This document shows, in pieces, positions 23,414 to 36,215 of a stretch of 64,000 nucleotides of DNA. The DNA is from Climacteris rufus. Its lineage: Eukaryota; Chordata; Aves; Passeriformes; Climacteridae. The notes below the pieces were generated by a model. That model saw only the letters and a list, made by a program, of their open reading frames with translations. It was not told the DNA's origin and did no database searches. The first letter of the stretch is position 1. Every line of letters begins with the position of its first letter. The position numbers and the translations under genes are program-made. The DNA lies in contig VZRZ01003917.1 in NCBI GenBank assembly GCA_013398175.1, positions 1,324,486-1,388,485 of the forward strand. The letters are read 5' to 3'.

Positions 23414-23947
23414 TATCATAAAACCATACAATCACTGAATCACAGAATGTTTGGAGGTGCAAAGGACCTTCAAGATCATCTATTCAAACTTTGTGCAGGG
23501 GCAGGGGCACCTTCCACTAGGCCAGGTTCCTCAAAACCCCATCCAACCTGGCCTTGAACACTTTCAGGGATGGGGCATCCAAAGCTTCTCTGGGCAATAA
23601 TTCCAGTGCTTCACCACCCTCCCAGCCAAGAATTTCTTTCTAATATCTAACCTAAACTCTTTCCATTTAAAGCCATTCCCCCTTGTCCTGTCACTCCAGA
23701 CCCTTGTAATCAGTCCAGCTCTCTTGTAGCTCCGTTTAGGTACTGGAAGGTGCTCTAAGGTCTTCCCACAGCTCTCTCCTCTCCAGGCTGAACAATGCCA
23801 GCTCTGTCAGTTTATGACCATAGGAGAGGTTCTCCAGCCCTCTGATTGTCTTCATGGCCCCCACTCTGGGCCCACTTCAGCAGGTCCACATCCTTCTTAC
23901 ATTGGAGGACCCAGAAAGTGCTACTCCAGAGGGGTCTCACATAAGCA
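23414..23947 (-). mobile_element. CR1 LINE 3' end, about 530 bp
   Basis: Reverse-oriented CR1. It starts with a degenerate octamer tail (ATCATAAAACCATACAATCACTGAATCACAG-like at 23414-23445), then the usual 3' blocks: GGACCTTCAAGATCATCTA, CTTTCAGGGATGGGGCATCCA, CCTTGTCCTGTCACT, CTCTCCAGGCTGAACAATGCC and CAGGTCCACATCCTTCTTAC. In the sense direction this covers the end of ORF2 and the 3' untranslated region, and stops where 5' truncation is common. Stop codons interrupt the remaining frame, so it is a dead copy. Confidence 0.95.
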
Positions 23948-24412
23948 AGTGAAAGGTGTATTTAGATTTCTTCACGAAGGAAAACAGCTTGTATTTAACC
24001 AGTATATTGAGAATCATCTCAATATTTGATTTCAGTGACTTACTGTTTAACCATTATTACTCAGAAACACAATTGAGAGATAATGAGGCATTTTCATGTT
24101 GAAATAAAATTTATATCTCATTTTTCATGTGTAGGCTGCTATCTCTTTCCTAAGGGTATACTTGAACCAGATTAAGAAGCTGACAACTGAGTACAATTTG
24201 TTTAGTGCAGAATTAAGTAAAACCAGTATATTACTAAGTTCAAAAGACACAGATACCATGTCCTGGTGCAAGTATCTAACTTTTCAATAACAGAACATTA
24301 AAGCTGGACTAAACACTGAGGTGTTTAGAGTCATAGAGTTGTACAAGGTATTTTTTTCCTGTAGAAACTGAAAAAACCCCATAAATAAAGGACCTAAATC
24401 AATACTTATGCA

Positions 24413-24426
24413 AAAAAAAAAAAAAA
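24413..24426 (+). repeat. Poly-A tract (14)
   Basis: Fourteen consecutive A residues with no identifiable retrotransposon upstream. Confidence 0.8.
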
Positions 24427-25107
24427 TCAAGAGTCTGAAGTAGCAAAAAACTGATAGGTTAATTTTGTTTGCTTTGGTATCTGAGACAATAGGATAAAAG
24501 ATGATAATATTTGCAAATTCCCCCATTCAAATACTGTGTTGTTGGCAAAATAGAACTGGTAATCTTTCCTGGATACTCTGAAAGCTAACAGCATCAGGCA
24601 ATCTCTTTATTCAACAACTGAGGTCTTATGAAGACAATATGATACTGTTGAAAGAGTAAAGATGCTACCTCCAGCAATGAGTCCCTCATAATAATAATTT
24701 AAAAAGCCACAATAATAGTTTGGTATGATCTGGTTTTGCCTAATTCTGTGTACATTTTTTTACACTAAAAATAAAATCTTACAACTCTAGGGTAGCTATC
24801 TATCCATTGTAGTTTTTATTCTCGCCTGTGCTAGTGGTGATTACAAGTCCAATGCATCTTAAAATTATATATTTTGATTATATATTTATGATATTGTATG
24901 TTTTACCACAAGAATCCAATAATCAGTGTTTGGTTTGCTTTGACACTTGAGTTGGAGTTGTCAATAGTCCTTAAAGACTTACTCATAACTCACACGTCTA
25001 TCAGTCCAAGCTTACTTTGAAAATACTGGCTGTCAAAGAAAACATTCTCTTCAAAATATTGATGAACAAAGGTAAAAATTAAACTAGAAATTTATGTACT
25101 TACTTTG

Positions 25108-25130
25108 AAAAAAAAAAAAGAAAAAAAAAA
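25108..25130 (+). repeat. A-rich tract
   Basis: Twenty-three bases of A broken by one G. No retrotransposon body recognised upstream. Confidence 0.8.
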
Positions 25131-27958
25131 GCCACACAAAAAGATTACAGCTGCCATGAAACAATAGAGTAATTTCAAATTTTAGAAGAGAAATTAAGGA
25201 GAATTGAGATGGGACAAAAATTAGAAAACAGTATTTAGCAACACAGTATTTAGCATGAATGTTCCCTGGCAGCCTGTATTCTTATTTTTGCTAGTAAAAG
25301 TAGAATTCCACGTAAACAGTTAAACAAGTGTTATTTTTTAGATACTGGCATGAACTACTGCTATTTAGTACTTCTTCAAAGGCATTGAACTTCAAAGTTA
25401 TAGATTTTTCAGCCCCCAGTCTGGCATCCTTCTTCTGCACCATCTTCTGCTGTTTGCTTGTTCTATTTTTGAATTAAGAAGTAATTTAAAAGTAAAAGGC
25501 AGGAAAAAAGTCTTTAAAATGTTGTTGTTCAGATGAATTAGCAGTTCTATGGACGGCCCAAAAGTAGTGTCTAGAGACAGTACTTTGCAATTTTAAGATA
25601 GTATTTTGTAACTCTTTGAAGAGTCTTAGTCCAGTCATATTAGTAGAGTTAGTTATAAAGGATGAAAACAAGCATGCATGAGTATTGAGACATGCTTTTT
25701 TCTTGAGCATGTAAACTGCTCTTCCTGTATGACAGAAACCCTTGCATAACCTTTCCTTTGCAGATTATGGTCCTTATAAAGCAGATGGAATGGGGATACA
25801 CATGCAAAGATACTATCAGATGCAAACACATAACAAGATGAAGTAGTAGAAGCATGAAAGCAGAGAGCACCATAATATTGATATTTCTGTGGGTAAGTAC
25901 AAGTGTCTTTGCTACTCAATAAACATGAAATCCCAGACATCTGCTCTGTCCTTACCTCCAAGAAGAAATACAGACTACTACATCTCTTAGTTCCCCTACA
26001 TCTACTTCTGTATATGTAAACATTTGTACTTTAGTACCAAAGGCCAAAGGGAACACAGAATACTCTGGCAGAGGAAAGAAGGAGAACCTAGGTGTTTCTA
26101 ATGCCTTAAATCCTCCTGTTCCTATTTATCATTGGAGTATAACCTACATTGATACATGGGTTTATTATAGTAATACTTACCACATAGAGGATGTTGCAAG
26201 AAGGCAACTATTTGAGCACACTAGGAGTTATCTAAGCACCAAGGTGTCTGTCAGTTTCCGAGTGATTGTTAAGATCCTGCCCTTAAAATAACATAAGACT
26301 AATCCCACCAATTTGAATGGGATTTTGAAAAATACCTCATCATAAATAGGATAGAAATAAAATTAATGTTTGAGGTATCTCTGAGCTTAGATTATTATAA
26401 TGAAGAGGAATATTTTAGTGCCTGAAAAGGATTATCATTTTCTTTATGCTAAGGTCCACAAGGCCATTAATTAGGATACTTCAATCTGTTGCAGCTTGGG
26501 ATGAAAATCAAACATGCCAGTCATTGTAAGCCATTGTCAGAATTTGCCAGCTGTTGCCTCCTGTATCCACTGTAACTACCAGCTTTACCTACCTCTACTG
26601 CTACAAAGGATTTCTGAGAAAGATGCCAAACAGTATTACTAATATTTAGATTAATATTTAGTCAAATATTTTGTCTAATGCTAGCCCCCAAAAAAAGTTG
26701 TCCCCACACACCTCTCTTCTTCTTTTCCATGAGGAATTTGTGTTGGCAAAGGCCATAAAAGCTCCAGGGACAGACCCAGGGTGATGAAAATTTAAGGCGA
26801 AAGAAAAGAGCCTTTGCAGCTCCACCCCATGTTGGGGATTCACGTGCTAGAATGCATCTAGGATGCTTCACAGCCTGACTATGCAGGTTTCCCTTCTCCA
26901 TCAAATCTGTCAGACACCAGTTTTGGTAAGCAAGGATGGAACCAAGTGGGTTTTACCCAACAGGGTAAAACCAGCTGTGGGATAGGCAGCTCTGTTTCCC
27001 TGAGAGGGAGTAAAGTGAGAACAAAGGCTTGGGAAGATCATGCCTGAGGCCAGGAGCTGTGGCCACATCTTACTGCACAGGCACTCAACATTTGGGAGTC
27101 AGCTGAGGGAGATCATGAGGCCCTAAAGGTCTAGCCTGTGTCAGGGAATGCAGCAAAGGCATTGGGTTAAGCTCAATCCTCCTACTGCCAGCTGCACCAT
27201 GGACATTGCTGTATCTGGAATTTCCCTGCTTATATATTGTGATGACACCTCTGGAGAAGTTCAGTCTAATTTTCTCCTCATGAGTAAAAGTTCAGCAACT
27301 CAGAACTAGAGACTCAAACCATAAGATGTCCAAGACAAGTGAAACAAGAACAACAGAACAAAATAAAAGACAGAATATACTCTCTCAAACCAGTATGGTG
27401 GTTGAAAACTCTGCTTAAGAAATCTTCAGAGGCTGTAATCAAGCTTTAGCTATATATACGTCCATTTTGAGAAATTGCTTTAGCTGAATGGGGTTTTCTG
27501 TCTTTAATTTTCTTAGGACTTCTTAGGACTGCTGTGCTGTTGTCCTAGTTCCTGCAAGAGACTGCTGCAAACTTAATGCTCCCTGTATTGGAAATTTTTC
27601 AGTCATAAATAAAGTAAGAGTCAGTAAGAGATATTGTAGATAATTTTTCTTTTTCTGATCCTCTCTAGACCCTCATTTTGTGAGACTAAAAGATTTCTCA
27701 ATCTGCATTAGCTGGAACATATCTTGAAATTATGAAGTACCCATCTTCCTTGTGCTCATGACTTGCTATTTCTAAGATGAGGACTTGTCTCCTAATTGTA
27801 GAGGCTCTTCATAGGTATCTAGCTGTAATCTCTCACCTGAAAAAGAGACAAAGATATAAGGAAATGGAAGCTTCAACATTTTTAGATACATGTTTTCATG
27901 TATTTTCACAAGTGAAATAAATTTGAGTAGGTGGTAATACAAGTTTGATCCACCCCAT

Positions 27959-27991
27959 AAAAAAAAACCAAAACCAAAACCAAAACCAAAA
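27959..27991 (+). repeat. (CCAAAA)n microsatellite
   Basis: An A run passes into four to five CCAAAA units. Codons read from the minus strand give a repeated GF dipeptide in a short frame, which is not evidence of a gene. Confidence 0.85.
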
Positions 27992-30900
27992 GCATGACTT
28001 GAGGGCTTCTTGAGAGCAAAAAGGAGGATAATTTTTATTTCATGTGCAGCTATGAGGAAAAGCTGCTCTAATGCTCTAAGCTGCTCTAGTGGAGTAGAGG
28101 AGACAGTCAAAAGTCAGGCAATTTGCCAGCAGTCCTTCCTGACTCCTGCTAGGTACCATAGAACATTACATAGGTCAGATGGTAACTTAGAGCAATCCAT
28201 GAGTTGAAATGTAGGAAATTACTCCAACAGCACCGTTAATAATTGTTCTGTATTGCCTACAATCTGACAGCAATTCTCCCAGCTATCTTGGCTTCACAGT
28301 GCCAGGCTTGGTCAAAGAAAAAACATAAAGGCCAGCTCTGGTTTGAACAGAGAACTTGCTGATGATTTCTGAGCTTACCAAGAATCATGGAAGTTTCAGG
28401 AAAGGCCACAAGATGTACAAAATGATCTGCCATACATTTGTTTTTGGGACTTTACAGCCTGCTCCATAGATTTTCTCCAGCTCTGGAAAATTGAGGACAA
28501 AGGAAGTAAATTGCATCTGAACATTCAAAAGGACACCCTAATTGATATATAAAATCAAATAAATACTACCCCAAAGCCCTTTAGCTGAGCTGTGCTGTGG
28601 GCTTGGAGCAGTTTCCAAGTAAAAACACAAAGCAAACACTGACAGCTGGTTCCCCACAGCGAACACAGTGCCGTTCATGGTTAGTTCTGAAGAGAAACAC
28701 CAGCTGGGATCTAGCAGATGAAAGCTTGGATGAATTTGTTGATATGAAGAACTTGTTAAACTATGCCCAATGAGAACAAGCACCTTTCCACAAGATGTAT
28801 TCACTATTACATCTAGGCAGGGTGAAGCTCTGGATACCCCTGCCTGCAGTCATCGTCAGCACTGGAAGGATCATTTGGTTTTGTTCCGTCTCCCTATTGC
28901 AGAAAGGGTGACTGTAATTAACCTTAGATTCTAAATACTATGAATACATAAATAAGTAAATAAATAGTGGCGGTCCCATACATTTGTAAGAGCATTCTTA
29001 AGTCCATACTAGTTTGTTTCTACCATGGTATTTTATATCATTCCCTAAGACAGAAAAATCTTAGGGACTGTGGACTACCATGAATGCCCAGCAGGCTAGT
29101 AGAGCTCCTGGACGTTTTTGTCTTTGAGAGATGTGGTTTGCTCTGACATTCATTGTGGAAAGGTCAAGTGGCCGTCCTGAAAAGACAGTCCCATTGCACA
29201 CAAAAGTTAGAATACAAATTGCATTTTTATTTGATCCATGGATGCAGGTGAGTCAGAGTATTGACAAGGAGAGACAGTATGTCATTTGACTATTTGCTGC
29301 ATTTATTTCTGACATTCAAAGGGTGATAGCTTATCTTCTTACAAGGACCTACTTACATAATCAATCAATACGCAAAGGGAAAGCACCAATCTCATTATTT
29401 GTATTTACTATAAATATCTTGGTCCAGGTTAACAAAACAGTCAGTTGGATACACAGTTTCAAATTTTCAACTATCAGTACTTACAAATATTAATATTGCA
29501 TTTTCTAAGTACTGTGTGGTACATGCTAGGGTTTCTCTCTATAATTAGGCAAGAAAACAGCCCTAGTGACTGTCATATATATAGCAATAATTAGTCATGG
29601 TTTAAATTTAAGTAATCTAAGTAGTTAGACAGAATGGAATTAATGGGCTTATGTAAGGCTCAAATTTTGACTTATCTTACAGTATAACTGTGTGCAGCCA
29701 GTGTTTGATGACTTGTGTAGTCACTGAAAATCTAAGCTTGCACACTGAAGGGCTCAAGTTGCATACAACATCAAAGGCTCAGGAAAAGCACCTGAGCCAC
29801 TACAAAAGAAATGAGTTACTTCACTGACCACAGGAGTAAGGAGTAAGGATTCTGAATGTGACTGTCTGCACCTGCCTTTATCAACACAACCAAGAAAAAG
29901 AGGGATGATGTTCATAATGAAACTTGGCCTAATCACAAAGAAGGGTGTAGACAGCACTCCCTTGATACCCTGAACATATATAATTTACAGTCTCTAACAA
30001 ACATACACATTAATTTCAGATTAAAGGTCACAATAAAGTATGTGTATTTAAAGGAAGAGAGAATATACACTTTTAAATGCCTTCCATTACTCAGTGCTGC
30101 AAGATACAAGAATCTCACTGTTCAGTATGACCCTTCTCATATTTTTTTAGACCAATCAGTGATTGAAAAGAAAGTTTTATACTTTTTAGTACTGCTTACT
30201 GCCTTTTTAAACGGAAGAGGTAATATATTTGCAAACTGCCAATGTGTTGACTGTTCAGTACCACGTAGCTTTTTGGTGATTGATGGCACAGGGAGTAGAT
30301 TCTTTGGGCCTGGCACTGAGGGGGAAATTAGGAAAATTTTCCTGTACTAAGTAACAGTAGGAATTTATAGTGGATCAATTTGACTGTACTATGTATGCAT
30401 GTCATACAGAAATGAAATTTCTATATTCTATTTCCAATGCAAAAGCCAAATTATTTCAGTTTACCTTATTTCATATCAAAAGAACAGTCTCCCAGAAGGA
30501 TTTGTTTCAGTTTAATCAACCCATTTGAAAAATTGGTTCTGATCAACTTTGTTGAATGTCTTCAAAGCCCTTTCATATTAATGAGTAGCTATATGAAAAT
30601 GTTGAAGTGTATTCAATGTATCAAAATCAGTAATGAAATCTATCTAAGTAATTAAAAGCAAGAAGTGTTTATCTTAAAATAATATTGGATGTAGGAATAT
30701 ACAGGAAGGAAAATGTTGTAACAATTCAGTGGCTACCTTCAGCAGAGTTTAGGCCATCACTGCTTCAATGACTGCATATGAAGAACCTTGGTTGTCCAAC
30801 AAAATCTCTCCTATGACTGCCACTGAGAGTCTGTGGAATAAAACTGCTTTTTCATTTGCTCCCTGAGGGTGTTATCTGGAGACACCAAGGGTTTTGGGCT

Positions 30901-32598
30901 ATGGTGGGAATGTCTGATCTCTGCCCAGGGCCTGGAGAGAAGCAAATCTTATGTGTTCACAGCCTGACAACCAGTTCGTGTGCAGTTGATCTGTGCAGGG
31001 AAGTCCTTCTCATAGAAGCAAGAATAACTCCTTTTTTCTTCCATTTCCTCTGAGGTTTCTTTAGACACCTGCCAATCTTGTTTTATATGTCACTGTGTCT
31101 GTGCCAATAGACATCTCACCAGCTTGACCTGCCCTTGCACAGCCTGACAGGAGAGGAAAGTGTTTGGCCACAGAGGCTGCTGTTCTGCAGGGTCAAACAG
31201 GCTCTACCACTGCACTGCATACAATGGATTAACATATTTGCTTTGGCCTCTGCATGCGATTCAGAATCAACAACAGAAAACTGTTACTTAATATCACTTC
31301 TCCTGCTGTTTTTTTGAGAGTAACTTAACAGAAGTTTCTTACTTTATCCAAATTCATGCAGAAGTCCCTGTAGTCATTTTGGTCAGTGCTTACTTCATGG
31401 CTCACAGTTTGATTTATAATTTTGCCCTATGAACTTACTCATAAAGTCAGATTAATATTGCATACTGTTTCACTCAAAGTAAAATAATATATTACCTGTT
31501 TCTAAGAATAACTTTGTTTAAGTTGCATCGTGATGGTTTTGTTCTTGCTGCTTAAACTTCTCCCTTGGGTGTAATATTTCCAGATTAAACAGAGTAACCT
31601 TTTCACCATTCTAATAGAATTTGAAAATACAGAGAAATGACTTAGAGCTAGGAGTTCACAAGTGTTTTCTTCCTACTGTGATGTCTGAAGCCATTATAGC
31701 TGTCAGTCTGTGAGACCAACAACATCATAATGTTAATTGTTTTCTGAAAGATATATTTATAAAATAAATTATCTACTGGAAAAGAGGTAACCAATGCAAC
31801 CCCCTTTGTTCAAAATTAACGTTTTCAACTTCAGACTTACAAAATAATTTTCATATTTTGATCAGGAAAAATTTGCATTGAGAAGACTATTGGCTTACTT
31901 ATCTTTTAATTGATTTTGAATTCTAACAGTTTCTGACCAAACTGTAGAGGTGTTATGCCACTTCATGCTAAGGTACGGAAACCTTCCAGAGACATGTGCC
32001 CTGGTTTTTATTTCTCCAAGACACGCATGTTCTGACATGGTCTTTAGAAGTGTGACCATGTCAACCAGTTTGCCTTGCATTCAGTGTATGAGATTACTTT
32101 TAAGGAAGCAAATGTAAAGTTCAACATTTTTTATTAAAGCAAGAGATTTGTCAAGACAATAACAGAGTTTAAGGAGTTTCAGTCATCAAAATTTTCTGAA
32201 GTCAATTTGCTTTGTACTCTTCAGGGAACCGCAACCCGTGGTGGCAGTTTGAGAATGAAGCAGGATTGGTCCTCATCTGTGTGGCTCAGGAAGATGGTTC
32301 AAATACCTTGCCTCAATTCTTTGGTTATAATGATGAGTGATCCCTATAATTTACTTGTGTTGCTGAGTCATGTTGGAGCTCTACAATAAGGAAGCCTTCA
32401 GATACTGAGAAAGTAATTGGATTTTAATTTTTCAGAATATTTTCTGGATTTTTTTTCACTCCTGTTGGGACCCAGAGTTTGCCAGGCCTTACATAGCTCC
32501 ATGTTGTAGTCATATGTGAAGAAGAGAGCAACTCATAGGTAAAGACTCTTGTTATATTGTTGAGCTTTCACTTAGGCTGAGCTGAGAAGGCAGAGAGA

Positions 32599-33036
32599 TT
32601 AAAGCAAACCAAGTGAGGAAAGAGAGGAGGGAATTTCTCCCTCATGATAAGTAGGGGACCAAACTATCACTGTTCTAACAGTTTGGTTGCTACCCTCTTC
32701 CTGGAGCAGTGTGTCTTCTTCACTGACATTGCAAAGGGGTTTCACCATAATTGTCCTTGCTTTTAGCAGAAGACAGTAACCTTGCTCCACTGCATGCTCC
32801 TGGGGTGCAGCTTTGCTGGGCAATGGTCTCTGGTCCCTGTGCTGCACAGGCTGGATGACCCTGCAGGCATCCAGATGCTGCATGCAGTGCTCCACATGCA
32901 ACACCAACGCTGCAGAGATGGTCATGCACAGCCTCAGATCTGGAGCTGATAAACTGGCAGCAACTCCAGGCAGATTCTTTTTCAGCAAAATTACACCCTT
33001 ACATGTACTTCTGCTAGTGGCTGCTGAAATCTCCAA
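32599..33036 (-). other. Unidentified 145-codon open frame
   Basis: Minus-strand frame in a locally GC-richer patch. The product has scattered Cys and His but no zinc-finger spacing or other motif I recognise. Overlapping open frames exist on both strands, which argues for low stop density rather than coding. It could be an old insertion. No function assigned. Confidence 0.15.
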
Positions 33037-35076
33037 GTTCTGAATTATTTTTCATTTCTTCCCTCCTTAGAAGAATACTTCAAAGCATGACAGGCAGCAC
33101 CTCTTTCTCACTGATCCTCTCCAAACTCAGAAGCAAACAGAATTTATTGACCACCAGACAAAATAGAATTCTGCAGTCAAGTAAAGGTTACAACAGTCTC
33201 TATACACAGCAAGTACTCTAATACTATAATTTTTTTTATAACTTCTGGATGAACTGAACTTCAAGAACTTGTTTAAAAGTAATGAATGCTTGATTCCTTT
33301 GGGTATCACACTGTGGCATGACAAATCCAAATGATGTTATTAGCCAAGTTTTGTTATTTTTCATTTTAGTGTATTTTAACACAAATAGTTGTTTCAGAAA
33401 GTCTCAGAAGACTTAACTGTGCATGTCTGTGAACCAAAAGAATAACACTGCGTGCTGTTTTGTAAAAGAAGCTCAGACCAGAGGTTAAAGTTAGCCATAA
33501 GGAGATTAATTTAGTGGTTGGATTAAAGGTATTATGGCAGAAATTTTGTTGTGAAAACTAGACAGGTGATACAGAAATTAAGGAGAGGATATATAAGGTT
33601 ATATGGATTTACTCTTACTTTCAGAAACCACTCGGTACATACAAGGCATAAACAACTGACACAAAACAAACCAGGGTTTTTTGAATTTGAAGATGGAGAT
33701 TTTTGTTTCTTACAAACAGAACTGACCAATTTTTTTACATGAGACAATTCACATCAAGCATTGTAAGTTTTTCCTATCATGATTTTTGATGAAATATAGA
33801 GTAGTAAAATAAATATTTATAGTTAGACACAGCAAATCCTTAGAATTTTCTGTTGTTCAGGGCTGACTGAAAGACAATTGAGTAACGTTGCAAATGTCTA
33901 TTTCCAAGAATAGTCATGGGTCTCAATTATTCCTCTTGCAAAATATCTTCACCTTCCCTTACCAGGTGTTCAAACCTTTTAACTGAAAAATTATAATAGA
34001 TATTACTATTATCTTGCCAGGACAGTTCAATAAAACAACTGTGGAGTCTCACAGAGCTGGTAGCTCCACAGTAGATTTTATAATGGAAAGATGTGTTTAA
34101 ATATAAGAATAAATTTGATGCTTTGCTGAACTAGAATCAAAACTGGAGCTGTATTAGATACTTGCTAGATCAATTCCTTTTATGGAGAGTGTCTGGCTAA
34201 ACAACATAAAGACAGTGTAATCTTTATATTATCTTCTTGCTGACCTAGTAGTTACACCTTCTTTTCCACATTAAATAAGCTTCTCTTACTTAGTGTTTGT
34301 TCACTATATTTGGCTGAACAGCCCTCTCCTCTACATTCTCTGATGAAAGGGCTGGGGGTTTCACTCCCAAGAAAAAAAAACAGACCTACTCAAACCCTGG
34401 ATATAATCAATGTATCATCATAATTTACAGGATTCTTTGCTGCTGAAAATTATTTTCTGCTTTCATCATCTTAAGCAGACTTAATCTCTAATGAATGACA
34501 AAGTAAAACTCAAGGAATTTTTTGCCTTAATTGTCAGCATCTGTTTCCCAGTTAGTGGCCATTATTGGCTCTTGCACAGCTTTTCAGTGAGATGACTCCA
34601 TAAACTTTTCTTTAGTTAAATCTTAAGGAATTTTTTAACCCTTAGTGTAACATCATCCCAATGAAAGTATTTCAGAAAACATTTATAGAAGTTTGTTCTG
34701 CAGTTCCACAACTCGCTATTATATGTGCCACAGTTTTTGCTTTAGCTTTATTATCTGCTCCCTTTCTCTTTAAAACTACTTGGTAATTGCAATTGAAACA
34801 GTTTGTTCGTAGCCCCAGGCCACTTTTGAAACCAGATAGTATTCTCCATACACATACAGTCCCATTCAATACATGGCTACATCATGTTTTCAGCAAAATA
34901 CCAGCTTAAAGCAGCTGCACTGTTGAAATTACTGGAGTTGCTCTTGAGAAACGGGTCATAAATAATTTTTGGCACTTTAGAACATTCTACACAAAGCTGT
35001 CTATGTGGCTTATTTTTTTTTTTTAAATGTGAAGAAGTAACTCTGCCATATCAAAGACAAATGTGCAAGACAGTAA

Positions 35077-35147
35077 AGAGGTCTTCTATTTAGAGAGCTT
35101 CTATAGAGGTCTATAGAAGTCTATATTCTATAGAGGTCTTCTATTTA
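35077..35147. repeat. Local direct repeats, 16-bp unit and CTATAGA core
   Basis: The 16-mer AGAGGTCTTCTATTTA occurs at 35077-35092 and 35132-35147. Between them CTATAGAGGT or CTATAGAAGT units recur three times. This is a degenerate local tandem duplication. Confidence 0.75.
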
Positions 35148-35647
35148 ATTAGCATATTCCTGGAGATGGAAGTCTTGAAATGTAATGATGCCTTTATTTC
35201 GTCCCCGGTAATTTTTTTTTAATTGTGGATATTAAAACTTAAATAAATAGCAGTGAATTCCATTGTACACCCAGTTAGACAGACCAACATTCTAAACCCT
35301 GGATTGGACTAGTTGTTGCAGGTAACATTTGTATGAATGATGACTATTTCTCTTGGGGAAAAAACTGAGTCCTTCCATGGTTTGATCAACTAGTTCTGTT
35401 GTTTTACCTGCCTATAAACCTAGGTAGAGGATGAAACTGATTAAATACATCATGAAAAGTCTTTCTCCTAAGCCTCAACAGTAATTGGACCAAGCAATTA
35501 CTTTGCTTTGAGCTGTTACAGAGGTGATGTCGGTATCTGCTGATCCTTTTGGACACACGTAATTAAAGCCTTCACCCAAACTTCACATGTAATTATCATG
35601 CTCAACCACTGGAGTCCTTTCAGACTCAGTAGGTTTTATTCCAAGGG

Positions 35648-36001
35648 GTGTTCTACTCAGCGGACAGCAGGGATGCATTTTTAAGATGGCATCTGGGTGG
35701 TGCTAGTCATCCCATCTGTCTGTGCGCATTCCTGGGGGAAAGCATAGCAGTCCTGCAGGACGATGAAAAAGCCACCATCAGAAAAATGGACGATGTCTGC
35801 CCTCTCCTTGTTGACCCACTCCAAGCAGTGGCAGCTGTAGGTGCAGAGATGAAACATTGTCTGGAGGAGGAAGCTGGACCAGCAGGTCCAGGTGACTCCC
35901 AGAACCAGCTGTGCACCCCCTGCCTTGATGTGTACCAGAGATGGGCCTCCTGCTCTGACCCTGCACAGATTTATCACCTCCTGACACCCCACCCAGAATA
36001 G
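35648..36001 (+). other. Open frame followed by poly-A signal, possible retrocopy
   Basis: An open frame of about 117 codons ends in TAG at 35999-36001. The track start is a GTG; the first in-frame ATG is some 47 codons further on, so a complete protein is unlikely. The predicted product is of ordinary composition, with acidic stretches and a Cys-containing C-terminus; I recognise no family. The 3' flank runs about 210 bp to a good AATAAA at 36210-36215, as an mRNA 3' end would. A decayed processed pseudogene, the last exon of an unknown gene, or coincidence are all possible. Confidence 0.25.
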
Positions 36002-36209
36002 CACTGAAAAAAGAGATTGTTTTGCTCACATGCCACACATATCACACCAAACCTGGAGAAAGGAGGTTGGTGGAGTAGGTAGGATGTCATCCCAAAAAGG
36101 TTTTATTCACCCCAATGTTTCTTTCTGATAGTCATTTTTATGTGTTGCTTTGCAATATTGGAATGATGTGAGATCATGATGGGAAAGAGCAATGTTTGTA
36201 CATTATGTT

Positions 36210-36215
36210 AATAAA
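36210..36215 (+). terminator. AATAAA poly-A signal downstream of the 35648-36001 frame
   Basis: Perfect AATAAA in the context ATGTTAATAAAAATGTTC, about 210 bp after the open frame's stop codon. The context is U-rich, as authentic signals often are. No A-tail follows, so if this is a retrocopy the tail has been lost. Confidence 0.25.

Larger units (their letters stand above)
23948..35640. other. Long featureless AT-rich interval
   Basis: Nearly 12 kb with no recognised gene, LTR or LINE. Simple sequence is listed separately (24413-24426, 25108-25130, 27959-27991). A somewhat GC-richer patch at 32590-33040 holds a 145-codon minus-strand frame and overlapping frames on the plus strand without any recognisable domain. 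A 16-bp direct repeat pair lies at 35077-35147. Nothing else stands out. Confidence 0.5.
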
